Below, one piece after another: positions 8,698 to 17,243 of a DNA stretch of 64,000 nt; positions within the stretch are counted from its first letter, which is position 1, and each line of letters starts with the position of its first letter. The notes under the pieces were generated by a model, which was not told where the DNA came from, searched no databases, and saw only the letters and a program-made list of their open reading frames with translations. The stretch is from the NCBI GenBank assembly GCA_020634115.1, contig JACKCH010000011.1:496001-560000 (forward strand), written 5' to 3'. The translations under genes were made by a program, and so were the position numbers. Source of the stretch: Anaerolineaceae bacterium (lineage in GTDB: Bacteria > Chloroflexota > Anaerolineae > Aggregatilineales > Phototrophicaceae).

Positions 8698-9234
8698 CTA
8701 TTGTTGGTCGGCAGACAGGTCGAGACGCCAGTCGTTGAACCGCAGCATTTTCCCCGGCTCGCGCCATGCTTCGAGTTCAACTTCGCTCTGAAGGGTGAAA
8801 CCGGCCTTGCGGCAGACCGCGTTCGATGCGCCATTTGTCACCATAGGGAAAGCATGAAGGAAGCGGTATCTGTCGAGGCGGCGCACCAGCTCCACCACCA
8901 GCATAGTCGCTTTCGTAGCGATGCCCTGCCCCTGGAATTCGGGCAGCACGCTCCACCCGGTTTCCCAGACTGTTTGCCCTTGCCACTCCGTCTCCCAGTA
9001 ACCAACTGACCCCGCCGCCACCCCCGCCGCGCCCACGACGATGACATACATCAGCCCTTTGTCGGTGTCACTGAGGCGACAGTAGCGATCATGGCGACTG
9101 CGAATCTGTTCGGGAGACTCCGGCCCTTCGAGATACACGGTCATGGCCGGGTCGCCCATGAGCCGTTCCAGGAGCGACAGGTCATCCTTTGACCACAGGC
9201 GAAGGTGGACATTGGTTGGCGATTGGTGTTCCAT
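8698..9234 (-). CDS. GNAT family N-acetyltransferase
   Basis: 178 residues. The acetyl-CoA-binding motif A is seen as GWSVLPEFQGQGIATKATMLVVELV, with the Q/R-x-x-G-x-G/A core QGQGIA. The RimJ/RimL-like layout (HLRLWSKDDLSLLERLMGDPAM at the N-terminus, FHAFPMVTNGASNAVCRKAGF near the C-terminus) fits acetylation of a protein N-terminus or a small amine; the acceptor cannot be read. It starts 34 bp after the PHP-hydrolase gene stop on the same strand, so the two are probably co-transcribed. Confidence 0.85.
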   Translation of the reverse strand: MEHQSPTNVHLRLWSKDDLSLLERLMGDPAMTVYLEGPESPEQIRSRHDRYCRLSDTDKGLMYVIVVGAAGVAAGSVGYWETEWQGQTVWETGWSVLPEFQGQGIATKATMLVVELVRRLDRYRFLHAFPMVTNGASNAVCRKAGFTLQSEVELEAWREPGKMLRFNDWRLDLSADQQ

Positions 9235-9268
9235 CAGGCGCTCCTCTCAGAAATTCACGATTCGACTA

Positions 9269-10174
9269 TCAGAACCAGATGGGATTCGACCAGGCACGCC
9301 CACCATTCTTATCGCGCACAATCACACGACAGTAGGGACTGTCAAAGTGGCTCAGGTCAAATTCGGCTTCCCGAATCCCGTTGCCGAAGGCGCTCAGTGC
9401 TTCATAGCCGTTGCCCACCACAAAGATGCGCTCCGCCGGAGAACTGTGTATGGTGATTTTCGCGCCCCGTTTGACCTGTACATCGAAAATCTGCGGGCCA
9501 GTGCTGGAATAATAATGCCCGGCCTTGAGCGCCGCCAGCAGCGCGTCGGGGTCGAGTGACTCACTTTTGACCTGCACCCAGCCCAACCCGACATCGCCAC
9601 GTGACCGGCGGATATGGGCGTCGTCGGTGGCGCAGGCGGTATAGCGATAGCCGCGTTCCAGCAGGACATCCATGATCGGCCAGCTATCCGCCGCGTCGTT
9701 GTGGTCGTGGGATGTGCCGTTAAAAATCTCGATTGCGTGGACATCCGGCCCTAACGAGAGGACATCCGTTTCGGTCAGGTGATACCAGGCGGGATGCGCG
9801 ACGGCGACATACGCCCCGGCAGCCAGCGCCCGTGCTGCGATCTCCGGGCCGGTTTCGTCGGGCGGGGTTGGCGCGAAGTCCAGCGGGAGACCGACGGCCA
9901 GAATGTGCCATAACTGCCCCAACTCGGTTTGCCCGGCGTGCAGTTCCGCCCCGAACAGTGTCGTGAATGTTTCGGTGCGGAAAGCGCGGGTATCAGCCAC
10001 CGGAAAGTTGAATTGTTCCATGAAGTGGTCAGTCAGGGCGATGAAGTCATAGCCGAGGCTGGCGTAGAGCTTACAGACTTCTTCCGGGGTGAGCCGCCCA
10101 TCGGATATGGTCGAGTGGGTATGGAGATTGCCTTTGTAGAAACGTCCGGGTTTGTCAAAGGGTAAGGTGTGCAT
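9269..10174 (-). CDS. PHP-domain metallohydrolase (CehA/McbA-like)
   Basis: 301 residues. The N-terminus has the PHP-domain metal motifs GNLHTHSTISDG and YDFIALTDH, and later AHPAWYH and the CATDDAHI segment give further His/Asp ligands. PHP proteins hydrolyse phosphoesters with two or three metals. Stand-alone enzymes of this length without a polymerase domain are close to the CehA/McbA-type hydrolases, whose substrates vary. The C-terminal 60 residues (ending RDKNGGRAWSNPIWF) look like the small beta domain typical of these proteins. It is followed by the GNAT gene in the same direction. The substrate is not predictable. Confidence 0.8.
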   Translation of the reverse strand: MHTLPFDKPGRFYKGNLHTHSTISDGRLTPEEVCKLYASLGYDFIALTDHFMEQFNFPVADTRAFRTETFTTLFGAELHAGQTELGQLWHILAVGLPLDFAPTPPDETGPEIAARALAAGAYVAVAHPAWYHLTETDVLSLGPDVHAIEIFNGTSHDHNDAADSWPIMDVLLERGYRYTACATDDAHIRRSRGDVGLGWVQVKSESLDPDALLAALKAGHYYSSTGPQIFDVQVKRGAKITIHSSPAERIFVVGNGYEALSAFGNGIREAEFDLSHFDSPYCRVIVRDKNGGRAWSNPIWF

Positions 10175-10198
10175 CAGATGCGTGTTGGCCTCTCTGGG

Positions 10199-10294
10199 TT
10201 GTCAGTTGTCAGTTTTCAGTGGTTAGTCCAGCGGACGTCCAGAAGGGCGTCCCTACGATGAGGTTCTGTAGGGGCGAGGGGGGCCTCGCCCATC
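10199..10294. repeat. Dispersed intergenic repeat cluster
   Basis: Tandem units of TCAGTT/TCAGTG (about 10200-10227) are followed by two short GC-rich modules, AGGGCGTCCCTAC and TGTAGGGGCGAGGGGGGCC. Related modules recur at about 21860, 22010, 22075-22115 and, unexpectedly, inside the portal gene at 45467-45613. Confidence 0.6.
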
Positions 10295-10347
10295 TCAAAA
10301 ATATACGTCTAACGGCGTAATCAGCCAGTAGCTAGAGGCCAGGGGAT

Positions 10348-11790
10348 TTACACCGGCTGCGTCACCCGTTTGCCGAGCGAACTGCCGAGTTGAAGCAGTT
10401 CATCCCGGAAATCCGGCGTGCGGGCTTCGGCATAAACACGCAGCACTGGTTCCGTGCCACTGGGCCGGATCAGCAGCCAACTACGGTCTGCCAGGTAGAA
10501 CTTCACGCCGTCCAGCGTGTCCACCTGGGTGATGGCCTCGCCACCCACCTGTTTCGGGGCGGCATCCACCAGCAGTTGTACCATCTGTTTCTTGGGGAGT
10601 TGGTGGTCAAGCCGGGTGTCAATCCGGCCATAGTGCGCTGGCCCATAGGTCGCCTGGAAATCCGCCACGATTTCATGCAGCGGCGCGCCTTTTTCGGCCA
10701 TGACTTCCAGCAGCAGCAGCCCCATGAGGATACCATCGCCTTCCGGGATATGGCCGCGAATGCTGATACCGCCACTTTCCTCGCCGCCCATCAGCACATC
10801 ATTCGCCAGCATCAGGTCCGCAATATGGTTGAAGCCTACCGGCGTTTCATGCACTTTGAGGTCATAGGCCGCCGCCAGAGCATCAATCATAAAGGTGGTG
10901 GAGACGGTCTTGACTACGTCGCCGCGCTGGCCGTGAGTCTCGATCAGGTGGCGCAGCACCAGCGCGAACACGTGATGCGGGTCTACGAAGTTGCCATGCG
11001 CGTCCACCGCGCCAATGCGATCCGCGTCGCCGTCTGTCGCCAGCCCCACGTCGGCCTGAGTCTGCTGTACCGCCGCCACCAGGTCGTTGAGGTAACGGGC
11101 GATGGGTTCGGGGTGAATGCCGCCGAAACCCGGATTGAGCGCACCACGAATCTCGGAGACATGGCAGCGGGAACGCGCTAGAATGCTCATGAACGCTCCG
11201 CGCCCCGACCCCCACATGGCATCCGCGACGACGCGCAGTTCACCCTGCGAAATTTCATCCAGGTCGGTCAGTGTGGCAAGATGCTGGTAGTAGCTCCACG
11301 AGGGATCGAAGCGCCGGATTAAGTCGGCGTCAATCGCCTTCTGGTAGTCCATCATGTTCGGGCCACGTGCTTCGCGCTGCATCCGTTCCAGTTCTTCTTC
11401 CACCAGGGCGCAGACCTCAGCGGTGGCGCTGCCACCATACGGCGCTTTGAGCTTGAAGCCGTTGTAACGCGGCGGGTTGTGGCTGGCGGTAATCACGACA
11501 CCCGCCTGTGCCCCCTTTTCTTTCACGTTGTAGGAGATGGCGGGGGTAGGCGCATCGGTGCGTGTCAGCCAGGCGATGATGTTGTTTCCAGCCAGCACCC
11601 GCGCTGCTTCCGCCGCGAAACGGTCTGACAGAAAGCGGGTGTCATAGCCGATGACGACTTCTGGTTGCCCGCTCCCGGTGTATTGCTGGTTAATTGAATC
11701 GGCTACCGCTTGCGCGACCAGCCGGAGATTGGCGAAGGTAAACGTATCTGCGATGACGGCTCGCCAGCCGTCGGTACCAAAACGAATCAT
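10348..11790 (-). CDS. Phosphoglucomutase/phosphomannomutase family protein
   Basis: 480 residues from the ATG at 11790 (MIRFGTDGWRAV); a longer frame to 11916 adds a non-conserved stretch. Landmarks of the alpha-D-phosphohexomutase family in order are GTDGWR near the start, the phosphoserine loop ITASHNPPRYNG with catalytic Ser at about 103, the Mg2+ loop DGDADR, the sugar-binding loop GGEESGG, and the phosphate-binding RPSGTEPVLRVYAE near the C-terminus. It should interconvert hexose 1- and 6-phosphates in the cytoplasm. Whether glucose, mannose or glucosamine is preferred cannot be told, although glmS lies 4 kb upstream on the same strand. The ribosome site AAGGA is rather distant, about 13 bases from the start. 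Confidence 0.9.
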   Translation of the reverse strand: MIRFGTDGWRAVIADTFTFANLRLVAQAVADSINQQYTGSGQPEVVIGYDTRFLSDRFAAEAARVLAGNNIIAWLTRTDAPTPAISYNVKEKGAQAGVVITASHNPPRYNGFKLKAPYGGSATAEVCALVEEELERMQREARGPNMMDYQKAIDADLIRRFDPSWSYYQHLATLTDLDEISQGELRVVADAMWGSGRGAFMSILARSRCHVSEIRGALNPGFGGIHPEPIARYLNDLVAAVQQTQADVGLATDGDADRIGAVDAHGNFVDPHHVFALVLRHLIETHGQRGDVVKTVSTTFMIDALAAAYDLKVHETPVGFNHIADLMLANDVLMGGEESGGISIRGHIPEGDGILMGLLLLEVMAEKGAPLHEIVADFQATYGPAHYGRIDTRLDHQLPKKQMVQLLVDAAPKQVGGEAITQVDTLDGVKFYLADRSWLLIRPSGTEPVLRVYAEARTPDFRDELLQLGSSLGKRVTQPV

Positions 11791-11947
11791 AGATTTAACG
11801 CTGTCCTTGTATCCCGATTTATTTGTGAAAACGGCATTTTCCCGGTAGGGCATGATAAAAATGAATATGATAATACAATTTGCATGTGAAATAATGAAAG
11901 TTAAGAATTTAATCACGTAACGGTTTGAGGATGTATTGCCCTGAATA

Positions 11948-12046
11948 CCCTCACCCCCGGCCCCTCTCCCTCAGGGCGAGGGGAGAAAAACGGAGTCCTC
12001 GTGTACCAAGTCCTTCTCCCTCAGGGAGAAGGATTAAGGATGAGGG
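11948..12046. repeat. Palindromic intergenic repeat
   Basis: Outer arms CCCTCA / TGAGGG enclose two hairpins: CCCCTCtCCCTCAGGGcGAGGGG (11960-11982) and CCTTCTCCCtcaGGGAGAAGG (12012-12032). The type resembles the widespread bacterial CCCTCACCCC...GGGGTGAGG elements, and a relative is at 29595-29676. The rest of the gap 11791-12208 shows no convincing gene. Confidence 0.6.
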
Positions 12047-12208
12047 CTTAGATAGGCATCTCACTTTTACCTTTTCTCGATCATTTTCTTAAACAGTATT
12101 ATTGCGGCCCTACAAACTCCCCATACGGGGTGTCTCACGGGCAATCATTTATAAATTAACGATACGCCCCGATTGTAGGCGAACCGCCGCGAAAAATACA
12201 GCCATAGC

Positions 12209-12898
12209 CTAACGCCGGAGGACGACCTGTACCTGTCCCGGCCCATGCACCCCTAAGACCAGTTCCATTTCAATGTCGCCGGTACGCGAGGGGCCGGAGA
12301 TGAAGGCAACGTTGGCCGCGTTCCGTATGGAGTCCAGGTTATGGGCACGCTCATGGGCGACCCAATCTTCGATACGTGGCACAAGCTGGTCAAGCGTCAT
12401 CACCACCAGATGCACCGGGGGGAGCATGGTCGGAATCCGTCCCTTGCCGGGGCCGGATGTGACGATCAGCGTGGCAGTACTGGCGGCAGCGGCATCCACG
12501 CCGGTCAGCCCCACCTGAGCATCTCGAATGGACTCAATCGTCTCGGCGCGGAACTCATCCTGCACATCCGGCTGGGTGATGGTGATTCCGGCGGCTTCAA
12601 TCGCGTCGCGCAGCTTCTTGACCGGAATCCGGGTGAAGTGCCACGCCAGGATATGCGTCGCGTCATGGCTTTGCAGCAGTTCGACGGTTTTCTCACGGGC
12701 GTCGTCATCGCTGTCCACCGGGAACACCTGCCCTTGCAGACGCTCCATTTCCAGCGTGAAGCGCGCCAGCAGTCCCTCCGGCGAAAGGTCATCCAGCGAG
12801 GTCACGGGCAGATAGGGTTTGGGGCGCGGTGGCGCATCCGGGAAAGGGGTGCGGGCGGCACGGAGTTTACGGAGAATTTTTTCACGGGAAGAAGTCAT
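12209..12898 (-). CDS. LUD domain protein (LutC/YkgG-like)
   Basis: 229 residues, the length of LutC. The LUD fold is indicated by GLTGVDAAAASTATLIVTSGPGKGR in the middle and by the closing motif FISGPSRTGDIEMELVLGVHGPGQVQVVL, the usual C-terminal signature. LutC acts with LutA and LutB in oxidation of L-lactate to pyruvate, but no lutA or lutB is present here, so that role is not shown. The start ATG follows AAAAAGG. It lies 20 bp after a small membrane-protein gene, and the two may form an operon. Confidence 0.85.
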   Translation of the reverse strand: MTSSREKILRKLRAARTPFPDAPPRPKPYLPVTSLDDLSPEGLLARFTLEMERLQGQVFPVDSDDDAREKTVELLQSHDATHILAWHFTRIPVKKLRDAIEAAGITITQPDVQDEFRAETIESIRDAQVGLTGVDAAAASTATLIVTSGPGKGRIPTMLPPVHLVVMTLDQLVPRIEDWVAHERAHNLDSIRNAANVAFISGPSRTGDIEMELVLGVHGPGQVQVVLRR

Positions 12899-12918
12899 TA
12901 TTGATTACCTTTTTAGTG

Positions 12919-13305
12919 TCATTCAAACCACTGCCAACGCGGGCGCACAAGGGCATACAGGATGCCCACACTCACCCAACCGAGCAGCGCCGCCGGCAAC
13001 GGCCAACCGATACTTAGGACCAGAATAAACGCGCCCCCGACTGACACGATGAACAGGGACAGCCCCACTTTTTTCCAGAACCAGAGCAGCAGTACACACA
13101 GGATATTCACAACGGGCTGAATCACAAACAACAGAGGGATGATTCCCGGCGTATCCCGATCAAAGGCGTAATTGCGTCCGTGATCTAGCCAGTCCTGGCG
13201 CAGCGTCCAATTGCTATATACACCGTACAGATTGAGTAGGAGAATCAACACGAGCCAGATTGTCAGCAACAGGCCACGCTTTTTCGTTTCCGGGTTAATC
13301 GCCAT
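12919..13305 (-). CDS. Small membrane protein, paralogue of the next gene upstream
   Basis: About 128 residues with four hydrophobic segments (LLLTIWLVLILLLNLYGVYS, IIPLLFVIQPVVNILCVLLLWFW, LSLFIVSVGGAFILVLSIGW, LLGWVSVGILYALV). It ends RPRWQWFE. I place the start at the second of two adjacent ATGs, because AAAGGGGG is too close to the first. It is not recognised as a named family. The neighbouring gene at 13374-13787 has the same four-helix layout and the same last motif (RIRWQWYE), so these are tandem duplicates. Function unknown. Confidence 0.75.
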   Translation of the reverse strand: MAINPETKKRGLLLTIWLVLILLLNLYGVYSNWTLRQDWLDHGRNYAFDRDTPGIIPLLFVIQPVVNILCVLLLWFWKKVGLSLFIVSVGGAFILVLSIGWPLPAALLGWVSVGILYALVRPRWQWFE

Positions 13306-13373
13306 CATTCCCCCTTTACTTGGGATTTATTATACCGCTTGCGGCATTCCAGTACGAGGCGAGGTGGATGGTA

Positions 13374-13787
13374 TCATTCGTACCACTGCCAGCGTATACG
13401 CATAATGAGGTACAGAATAACCACACCCACAAGAAAGAACATGGTAAAAAGGATGGGGGTCACGTGCAGTATGTCCAGAATGATGAATATCACAACTGAA
13501 CCGATCAGCAGGTACAGGCCGATTTTCTTCCAGAACCAGACCAACTCCAGGCCGATGAGGTTGATGACAAACAGCAGCAGAAATATAACATCGACAATCG
13601 AAATTATTGGGGCTTCTCCCTGTTGAAATTGAGGGATGATAAGCCAGGGGCCAACCAAGAAAAAGATATTCACACAAATCCAGAAACCAATCCAGAGGAT
13701 CAGAATGCCGCTGCGCCGCCGCTGGGTAATGCGACGTTTTTTCTCGCGAAGACGCGGTTTCTCGGTTTCGGTTGTCATTATCCTCAA
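13374..13787 (-). CDS. Small membrane protein, tandem paralogue
   Basis: 137 residues, with a basic N-terminus (EKPRLREKKRRITQRRRS) and then four hydrophobic segments, ending LYLIMRIRWQWYE. The shared layout and C-terminal motif with the gene at 12919-13305 mark a tandem duplication, although the middle parts have diverged. The basic N-terminus suggests a cytoplasmic face. It lies 65 bp upstream of its paralogue in the same direction. Function unknown. Confidence 0.75.
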   Translation of the reverse strand: MRIMTTETEKPRLREKKRRITQRRRSGILILWIGFWICVNIFFLVGPWLIIPQFQQGEAPIISIVDVIFLLLFVINLIGLELVWFWKKIGLYLLIGSVVIFIILDILHVTPILFTMFFLVGVVILYLIMRIRWQWYE

Positions 13788-13810
13788 GTCCCTTCCATGA
13801 TTTCAGCATT

Positions 13811-13905
13811 TTCAGGCGGGGCATGGCTCATTATGCCCCGCGCCTATAGATGGTTATTCCACCGTCACACTTTGAGCGAGGTTACGCGGCTGGTCATGGG
13901 TGTGC
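13811..13905 (-). pseudogene. Relic of a glmS 3' end with its hairpin
   Basis: Read on the minus strand, this stretch encodes DQPRNLAQSVTVE and a stop, against DQPRNLAKSVTVE-stop at the end of the intact glmS (15284). The homology continues past the stop through the GGGGCAT/ATGCCCC hairpin (about 13812-13845). Roughly 88 bp match at about 80% or better. No further glmS sequence is visible upstream of it. It is a remnant of a duplication or recombination. Confidence 0.8.
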
Positions 13906-13967
13906 GCCGATCTCGGTTATGAAGTGACCACAGGGCTTTTCACTTCTACTCTACGTTTCACCTAAAT

Positions 13968-15038
13968 TCACGAATAGGAAATGTGCTCAACAGGTTGTGG
14001 AGCCGCTTTTCCAGTCCAATAGTGCGGCAAACCGACCTGATCGAGACGATGGAAACCAGGCGGGGCTGCCATCACACGCGGAATAGTATTGACCGCAACC
14101 GCCGCTGTTCCCAGACCACCTCTCTGGGCAATTTCCTCTTTAATCCTTATATCCACGTTCGGTTTGCCCTCAATGCGGGTGTAATCGCCCAATTGAACCC
14201 CATCCTCATCGGGATTTGGGGCCAAAAGACCAATCATGCTGAATTCCAACCGCATTTCCCCACCCGTCAACCCGAACACGTTCTGTCTGAAACCACAAAC
14301 CCGCCCCGGTTCAACCTGTGTAAAATCAGTCATGCGCCTAGTGCGGGCAATAATCGGCTCTTTCGTTTGTCTCAGTTCATCAATATCCAGGCCGAGGCAA
14401 TAAGCCACCATTGCGGTCGTCTCCAGGAGTCCGATGTGACCAATCTCACCACGCGCAACCCCAGCCCGGAACTGCGCTTCAGTCAAACCGGCGCCAATAT
14501 GACTCATCTCATCCGGGCCATAGGGCGAAAAGTCCACAATACGCTGGGCCGTCACGCGCTCGACCTCCCAACAGGGCAAAGAGCCAACAATGGGTATTAT
14601 ATCCATGATGAAACCGGGATTGATTCCACAGGCGGTGACACTCACACCCGCTTCTTTGGCAGCTTTATCAAGCTGTGCGGCTTTTTCTCGATTTTTTCCG
14701 AGCGGGAAGAACAATTCCTGAGCGATAGTAATCACATTGATTTTGTGTTTAAGTATTCCCAAAATGAGGGGGACAGCTTCATCCGCAAAGGCGGTTGTCG
14801 CGTGTAAGACTACATCCGCCGCGCCACCAGCCAGGACGACATCGGGGGGATAACCCACTTTGATACCCAGACTCTTGCCCAGGCCGGACACATCCCCTAA
14901 ATCCCGGTCAATCTTGGCTGGATCAATATCAATCGCCCCAACCATTTTGGCCTGCGGTTTCTGCTGGAGCAGTTGCACCATATTGCTTCCCATCGCCCCA
15001 ACACCGTATTGAATGACTCGAATTTGCGACATCGGCAC
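13968..15038 (-). CDS. 2,4-diaminopentanoate dehydrogenase-like NAD(P)-binding protein
   Basis: 356 residues with an N-terminal Rossmann fold (IRVIQYGVGAMGSNM, dinucleotide motif G-x-G-x-x-G). The protein then follows the dihydrodipicolinate-reductase-like pattern: DVVLHATTAF, INVITIAQELFFP, SVTACGINPGFIMDIIP. This combination is that of the 2,4-diaminopentanoate dehydrogenase group (the Ord enzyme of ornithine fermentation), which oxidises an amino group with NAD(P). None of the other ornithine-fermentation genes is nearby, so the substrate is open. The gene lies between glmS and the glmS 3' relic, which may mean it arrived with that rearrangement. A second in-frame ATG lies two codons in. 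Confidence 0.7.
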   Translation of the reverse strand: MPMSQIRVIQYGVGAMGSNMVQLLQQKPQAKMVGAIDIDPAKIDRDLGDVSGLGKSLGIKVGYPPDVVLAGGAADVVLHATTAFADEAVPLILGILKHKINVITIAQELFFPLGKNREKAAQLDKAAKEAGVSVTACGINPGFIMDIIPIVGSLPCWEVERVTAQRIVDFSPYGPDEMSHIGAGLTEAQFRAGVARGEIGHIGLLETTAMVAYCLGLDIDELRQTKEPIIARTRRMTDFTQVEPGRVCGFRQNVFGLTGGEMRLEFSMIGLLAPNPDEDGVQLGDYTRIEGKPNVDIRIKEEIAQRGGLGTAAVAVNTIPRVMAAPPGFHRLDQVGLPHYWTGKAAPQPVEHISYS

Positions 15039-15243
15039 AGCACTCCGAATAACTCAAAATTAGACCAACCGATTATGCCCTGAAGGAATCTTCAAGGCAA
15101 TTAAATCGAATAAAACAGTCTATTCTGTGGGCTTGTCCGCGAGTTTTGGGTTCGCTACTCGGTGTGTCAGGCTGTGCGAAAAGATTACTGAAGCCTTGCA
15201 ACGCTCTTCCAGTAGTTCGCTGGTCGTCAACCAACGTTATTTT

Positions 15244-15276
15244 CAGGCGGGCATGATGTGCCATGCCCCGCGCCTG
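15244..15276 (-). terminator. Hairpin downstream of glmS
   Basis: CAGGCGGGCAT pairs with ATGCCCCGCGCCTG with a short bulge, 8 bases after the glmS stop. There is no clear T-run, so it is a stabilising or rho-assisted hairpin rather than a textbook terminator. A diverged copy lies at 13812-13845. Confidence 0.5.
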
Positions 15277-15283
15277 TGAACTA

Positions 15284-17131
15284 TTATTCCACTGTCACAC
15301 TTTTAGCGAGGTTACGCGGCTGGTCAACGTCCGCGCCCCGGAAAGCCGCAATGTGGTAGGCCAGCAGTTGCAGCGGCAGCACCGAGATAATCGGGCCGAG
15401 CAGCGGCGGCACATCCGGCACATACAGCACATGGTCGGCCTTCTCCGCCATCAGTGTGTCGCCCTCCGTCGCTACCGCGATCACCCGACCACCCCGCGCC
15501 TGTGCCTGCTCAATCTGACTCAGCATCTTGTCGTAGAGCGCGTCCTTGAGGGCGATCACCAGCACCGGCATGTGTTCGTCAATCAACGCGATGGGCCCGT
15601 GTTTCATCTCGCCCGCCGGATAGCCTTCGGCGTGGATGTAGCTGATTTCCTTGAGCTTGAGCGCCCCTTCCAGCGCAATTGGGTAGTTGATGCCGCGCCC
15701 CAGGTAGAGGAAGTCGGTATAGGGGTAAAGCTGCTGCGCCAGGTCATGCACCGCCGCGTCGTTTTCCAGCGTCCGTCCGACCAAATCGGGCAGCCGCGCC
15801 AGATCGTGCGTATGCGCCCGCCGCTGTTCCGGCGTCAGCACCCCGCGTAACTGCCCCAGGTAGAGCGCCAGCAGGTACTGCGCCACGATGCTCGATGTAA
15901 ACGCTTTGGTGGAAGCCACGCCGATTTCCGGCCCGGCGTTCATGGTGATGGTCCCGTTACTCATCCGCATGGCCTGGCTGCCGATAGTATTCACGATGCT
16001 CCACAGGATCGCCTTCTTCTCGCGGGCTTCTTCCATCGCCGCCAGCGTATCCACCGTTTCCCCGCTCTGCGTGATCGCCAGCACCGCCGCCCGTTCGTCA
16101 ATGATCGGGTCACGGTAACGGTACTCACTGCCGTAATCCACTTCCACATTCAGCCGCGCCAACTGCTCGATATAGAACTTGCCCACCAGCCCGCTGTAGT
16201 AGCTCGTGCCACAGGCCACCGTCACCACCCGACTGATCTGCCGCGCCTGTTCTGCTGTCAGGTGGAGGTCGGGCAGCAAGACTTCACTATGTTCAAAGTC
16301 CACCCGCCCGCGAATCGTATCGGTGATGCTGCGGGCTTGCTCGAAAATCTCCTTCTGCATGAAGTGTTTGTACTCGCCTTTGGCGGCGTTCACCGGGTCC
16401 CAGGGGATGTCGTGAATTTCCGGCGTGATGGCTGTGCCGTCCAGCGTTTGCACGGTGGCGTTTTGTGCGGTGATGGTTGCCATCTGGCGGCTTTCGAGGA
16501 AGATCATCCGCCGCGTGTGTTCCAGGATGGCGGGGATGTCCGAGGCGACGAAGTTCTCATCCACGCCCAGACCCACCGCCACGCCCCCGGCGTTGCCGAT
16601 GCGTACCGCCACCATCTCATCGGGATGCTGCTTGCTCATGACGACAATCGCGTGAGCGCCAGTCAGCAGGTTCGCGGCTTTGCGGGTGGCTTCGGTCAGG
16701 TTGCCCGCTGCGCCGTTGTGGGCGAAGCGTTCAATCAACTGGACAATCACTTCCGTATCCGTGTCGGACTGGAAGGTGACACCTTCGGCCATCAATTCGG
16801 CTCGTAGTTCCAGGTAATTTTCCACGATGCCATTATGCACGACGACGAAATCGCCGCCCATGCTGATATGGGGATGGGCGTTGCGTTCCGCCGGAGCACC
16901 ATGTGTCGCCCAGCGGGTATGTCCGATACCGATCTGCCCGCTGACCGGGCTTTCAACGAGCCGCTGCCGCAGGTTCGACAGTTTGCCCACATCACGCCGG
17001 ATATGAATCGCGCCGCCGTTGATGACCGCCACGCCCGCCGAGTCGTAACCCCGGTATTCGAGGCGCTGCAAACCGTCCATCACGATAGGCGCGGCGTCCT
17101 GCGTGCCAATATAACCGACAATACCACACAT
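15284..17131 (-). CDS. glmS: Glutamine-fructose-6-phosphate aminotransferase (isomerizing)
   Basis: 615 residues, the expected length. It makes glucosamine 6-phosphate from fructose 6-phosphate and glutamine, the first step to UDP-GlcNAc and peptidoglycan. The start MCGIVGYIG supplies the N-terminal nucleophile Cys of the class II glutaminase domain (about 1-235). Two SIS isomerase domains follow, with ACGTSYYSGLVGKFYIE and ITQSGETVDTLAAMEEA in the first, and SSIVAQYLLALYLG, GRGINYPIALEGALKLKEISYIHAEGYPAGEMKHGPIALI in the second. It ends NLAKSVTVE, the conserved C-terminus that reaches the active site. The start follows GGAGG. A structured leader of about 320 bases precedes it. Confidence 0.97.
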   Translation of the reverse strand: MCGIVGYIGTQDAAPIVMDGLQRLEYRGYDSAGVAVINGGAIHIRRDVGKLSNLRQRLVESPVSGQIGIGHTRWATHGAPAERNAHPHISMGGDFVVVHNGIVENYLELRAELMAEGVTFQSDTDTEVIVQLIERFAHNGAAGNLTEATRKAANLLTGAHAIVVMSKQHPDEMVAVRIGNAGGVAVGLGVDENFVASDIPAILEHTRRMIFLESRQMATITAQNATVQTLDGTAITPEIHDIPWDPVNAAKGEYKHFMQKEIFEQARSITDTIRGRVDFEHSEVLLPDLHLTAEQARQISRVVTVACGTSYYSGLVGKFYIEQLARLNVEVDYGSEYRYRDPIIDERAAVLAITQSGETVDTLAAMEEAREKKAILWSIVNTIGSQAMRMSNGTITMNAGPEIGVASTKAFTSSIVAQYLLALYLGQLRGVLTPEQRRAHTHDLARLPDLVGRTLENDAAVHDLAQQLYPYTDFLYLGRGINYPIALEGALKLKEISYIHAEGYPAGEMKHGPIALIDEHMPVLVIALKDALYDKMLSQIEQAQARGGRVIAVATEGDTLMAEKADHVLYVPDVPPLLGPIISVLPLQLLAYHIAAFRGADVDQPRNLAKSVTVE

Positions 17132-17243
17132 AATAGGGAATCCTCCGTTTTGAGATCGGGTGTAGGCACAGATTAACCGCGCCCTGCCAGGGCGGCCAAC
17201 CTGCCGGGAATCACGCCTGAGCAGCCCTCAAGCCGAAACCCTG

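Noticed and set aside
10199..10294. The TCAGT repeats as a CRISPR array
   Set aside because: Units are 6-7 bases with no constant 25-40 base repeats or unique spacers, and no cas genes are present.
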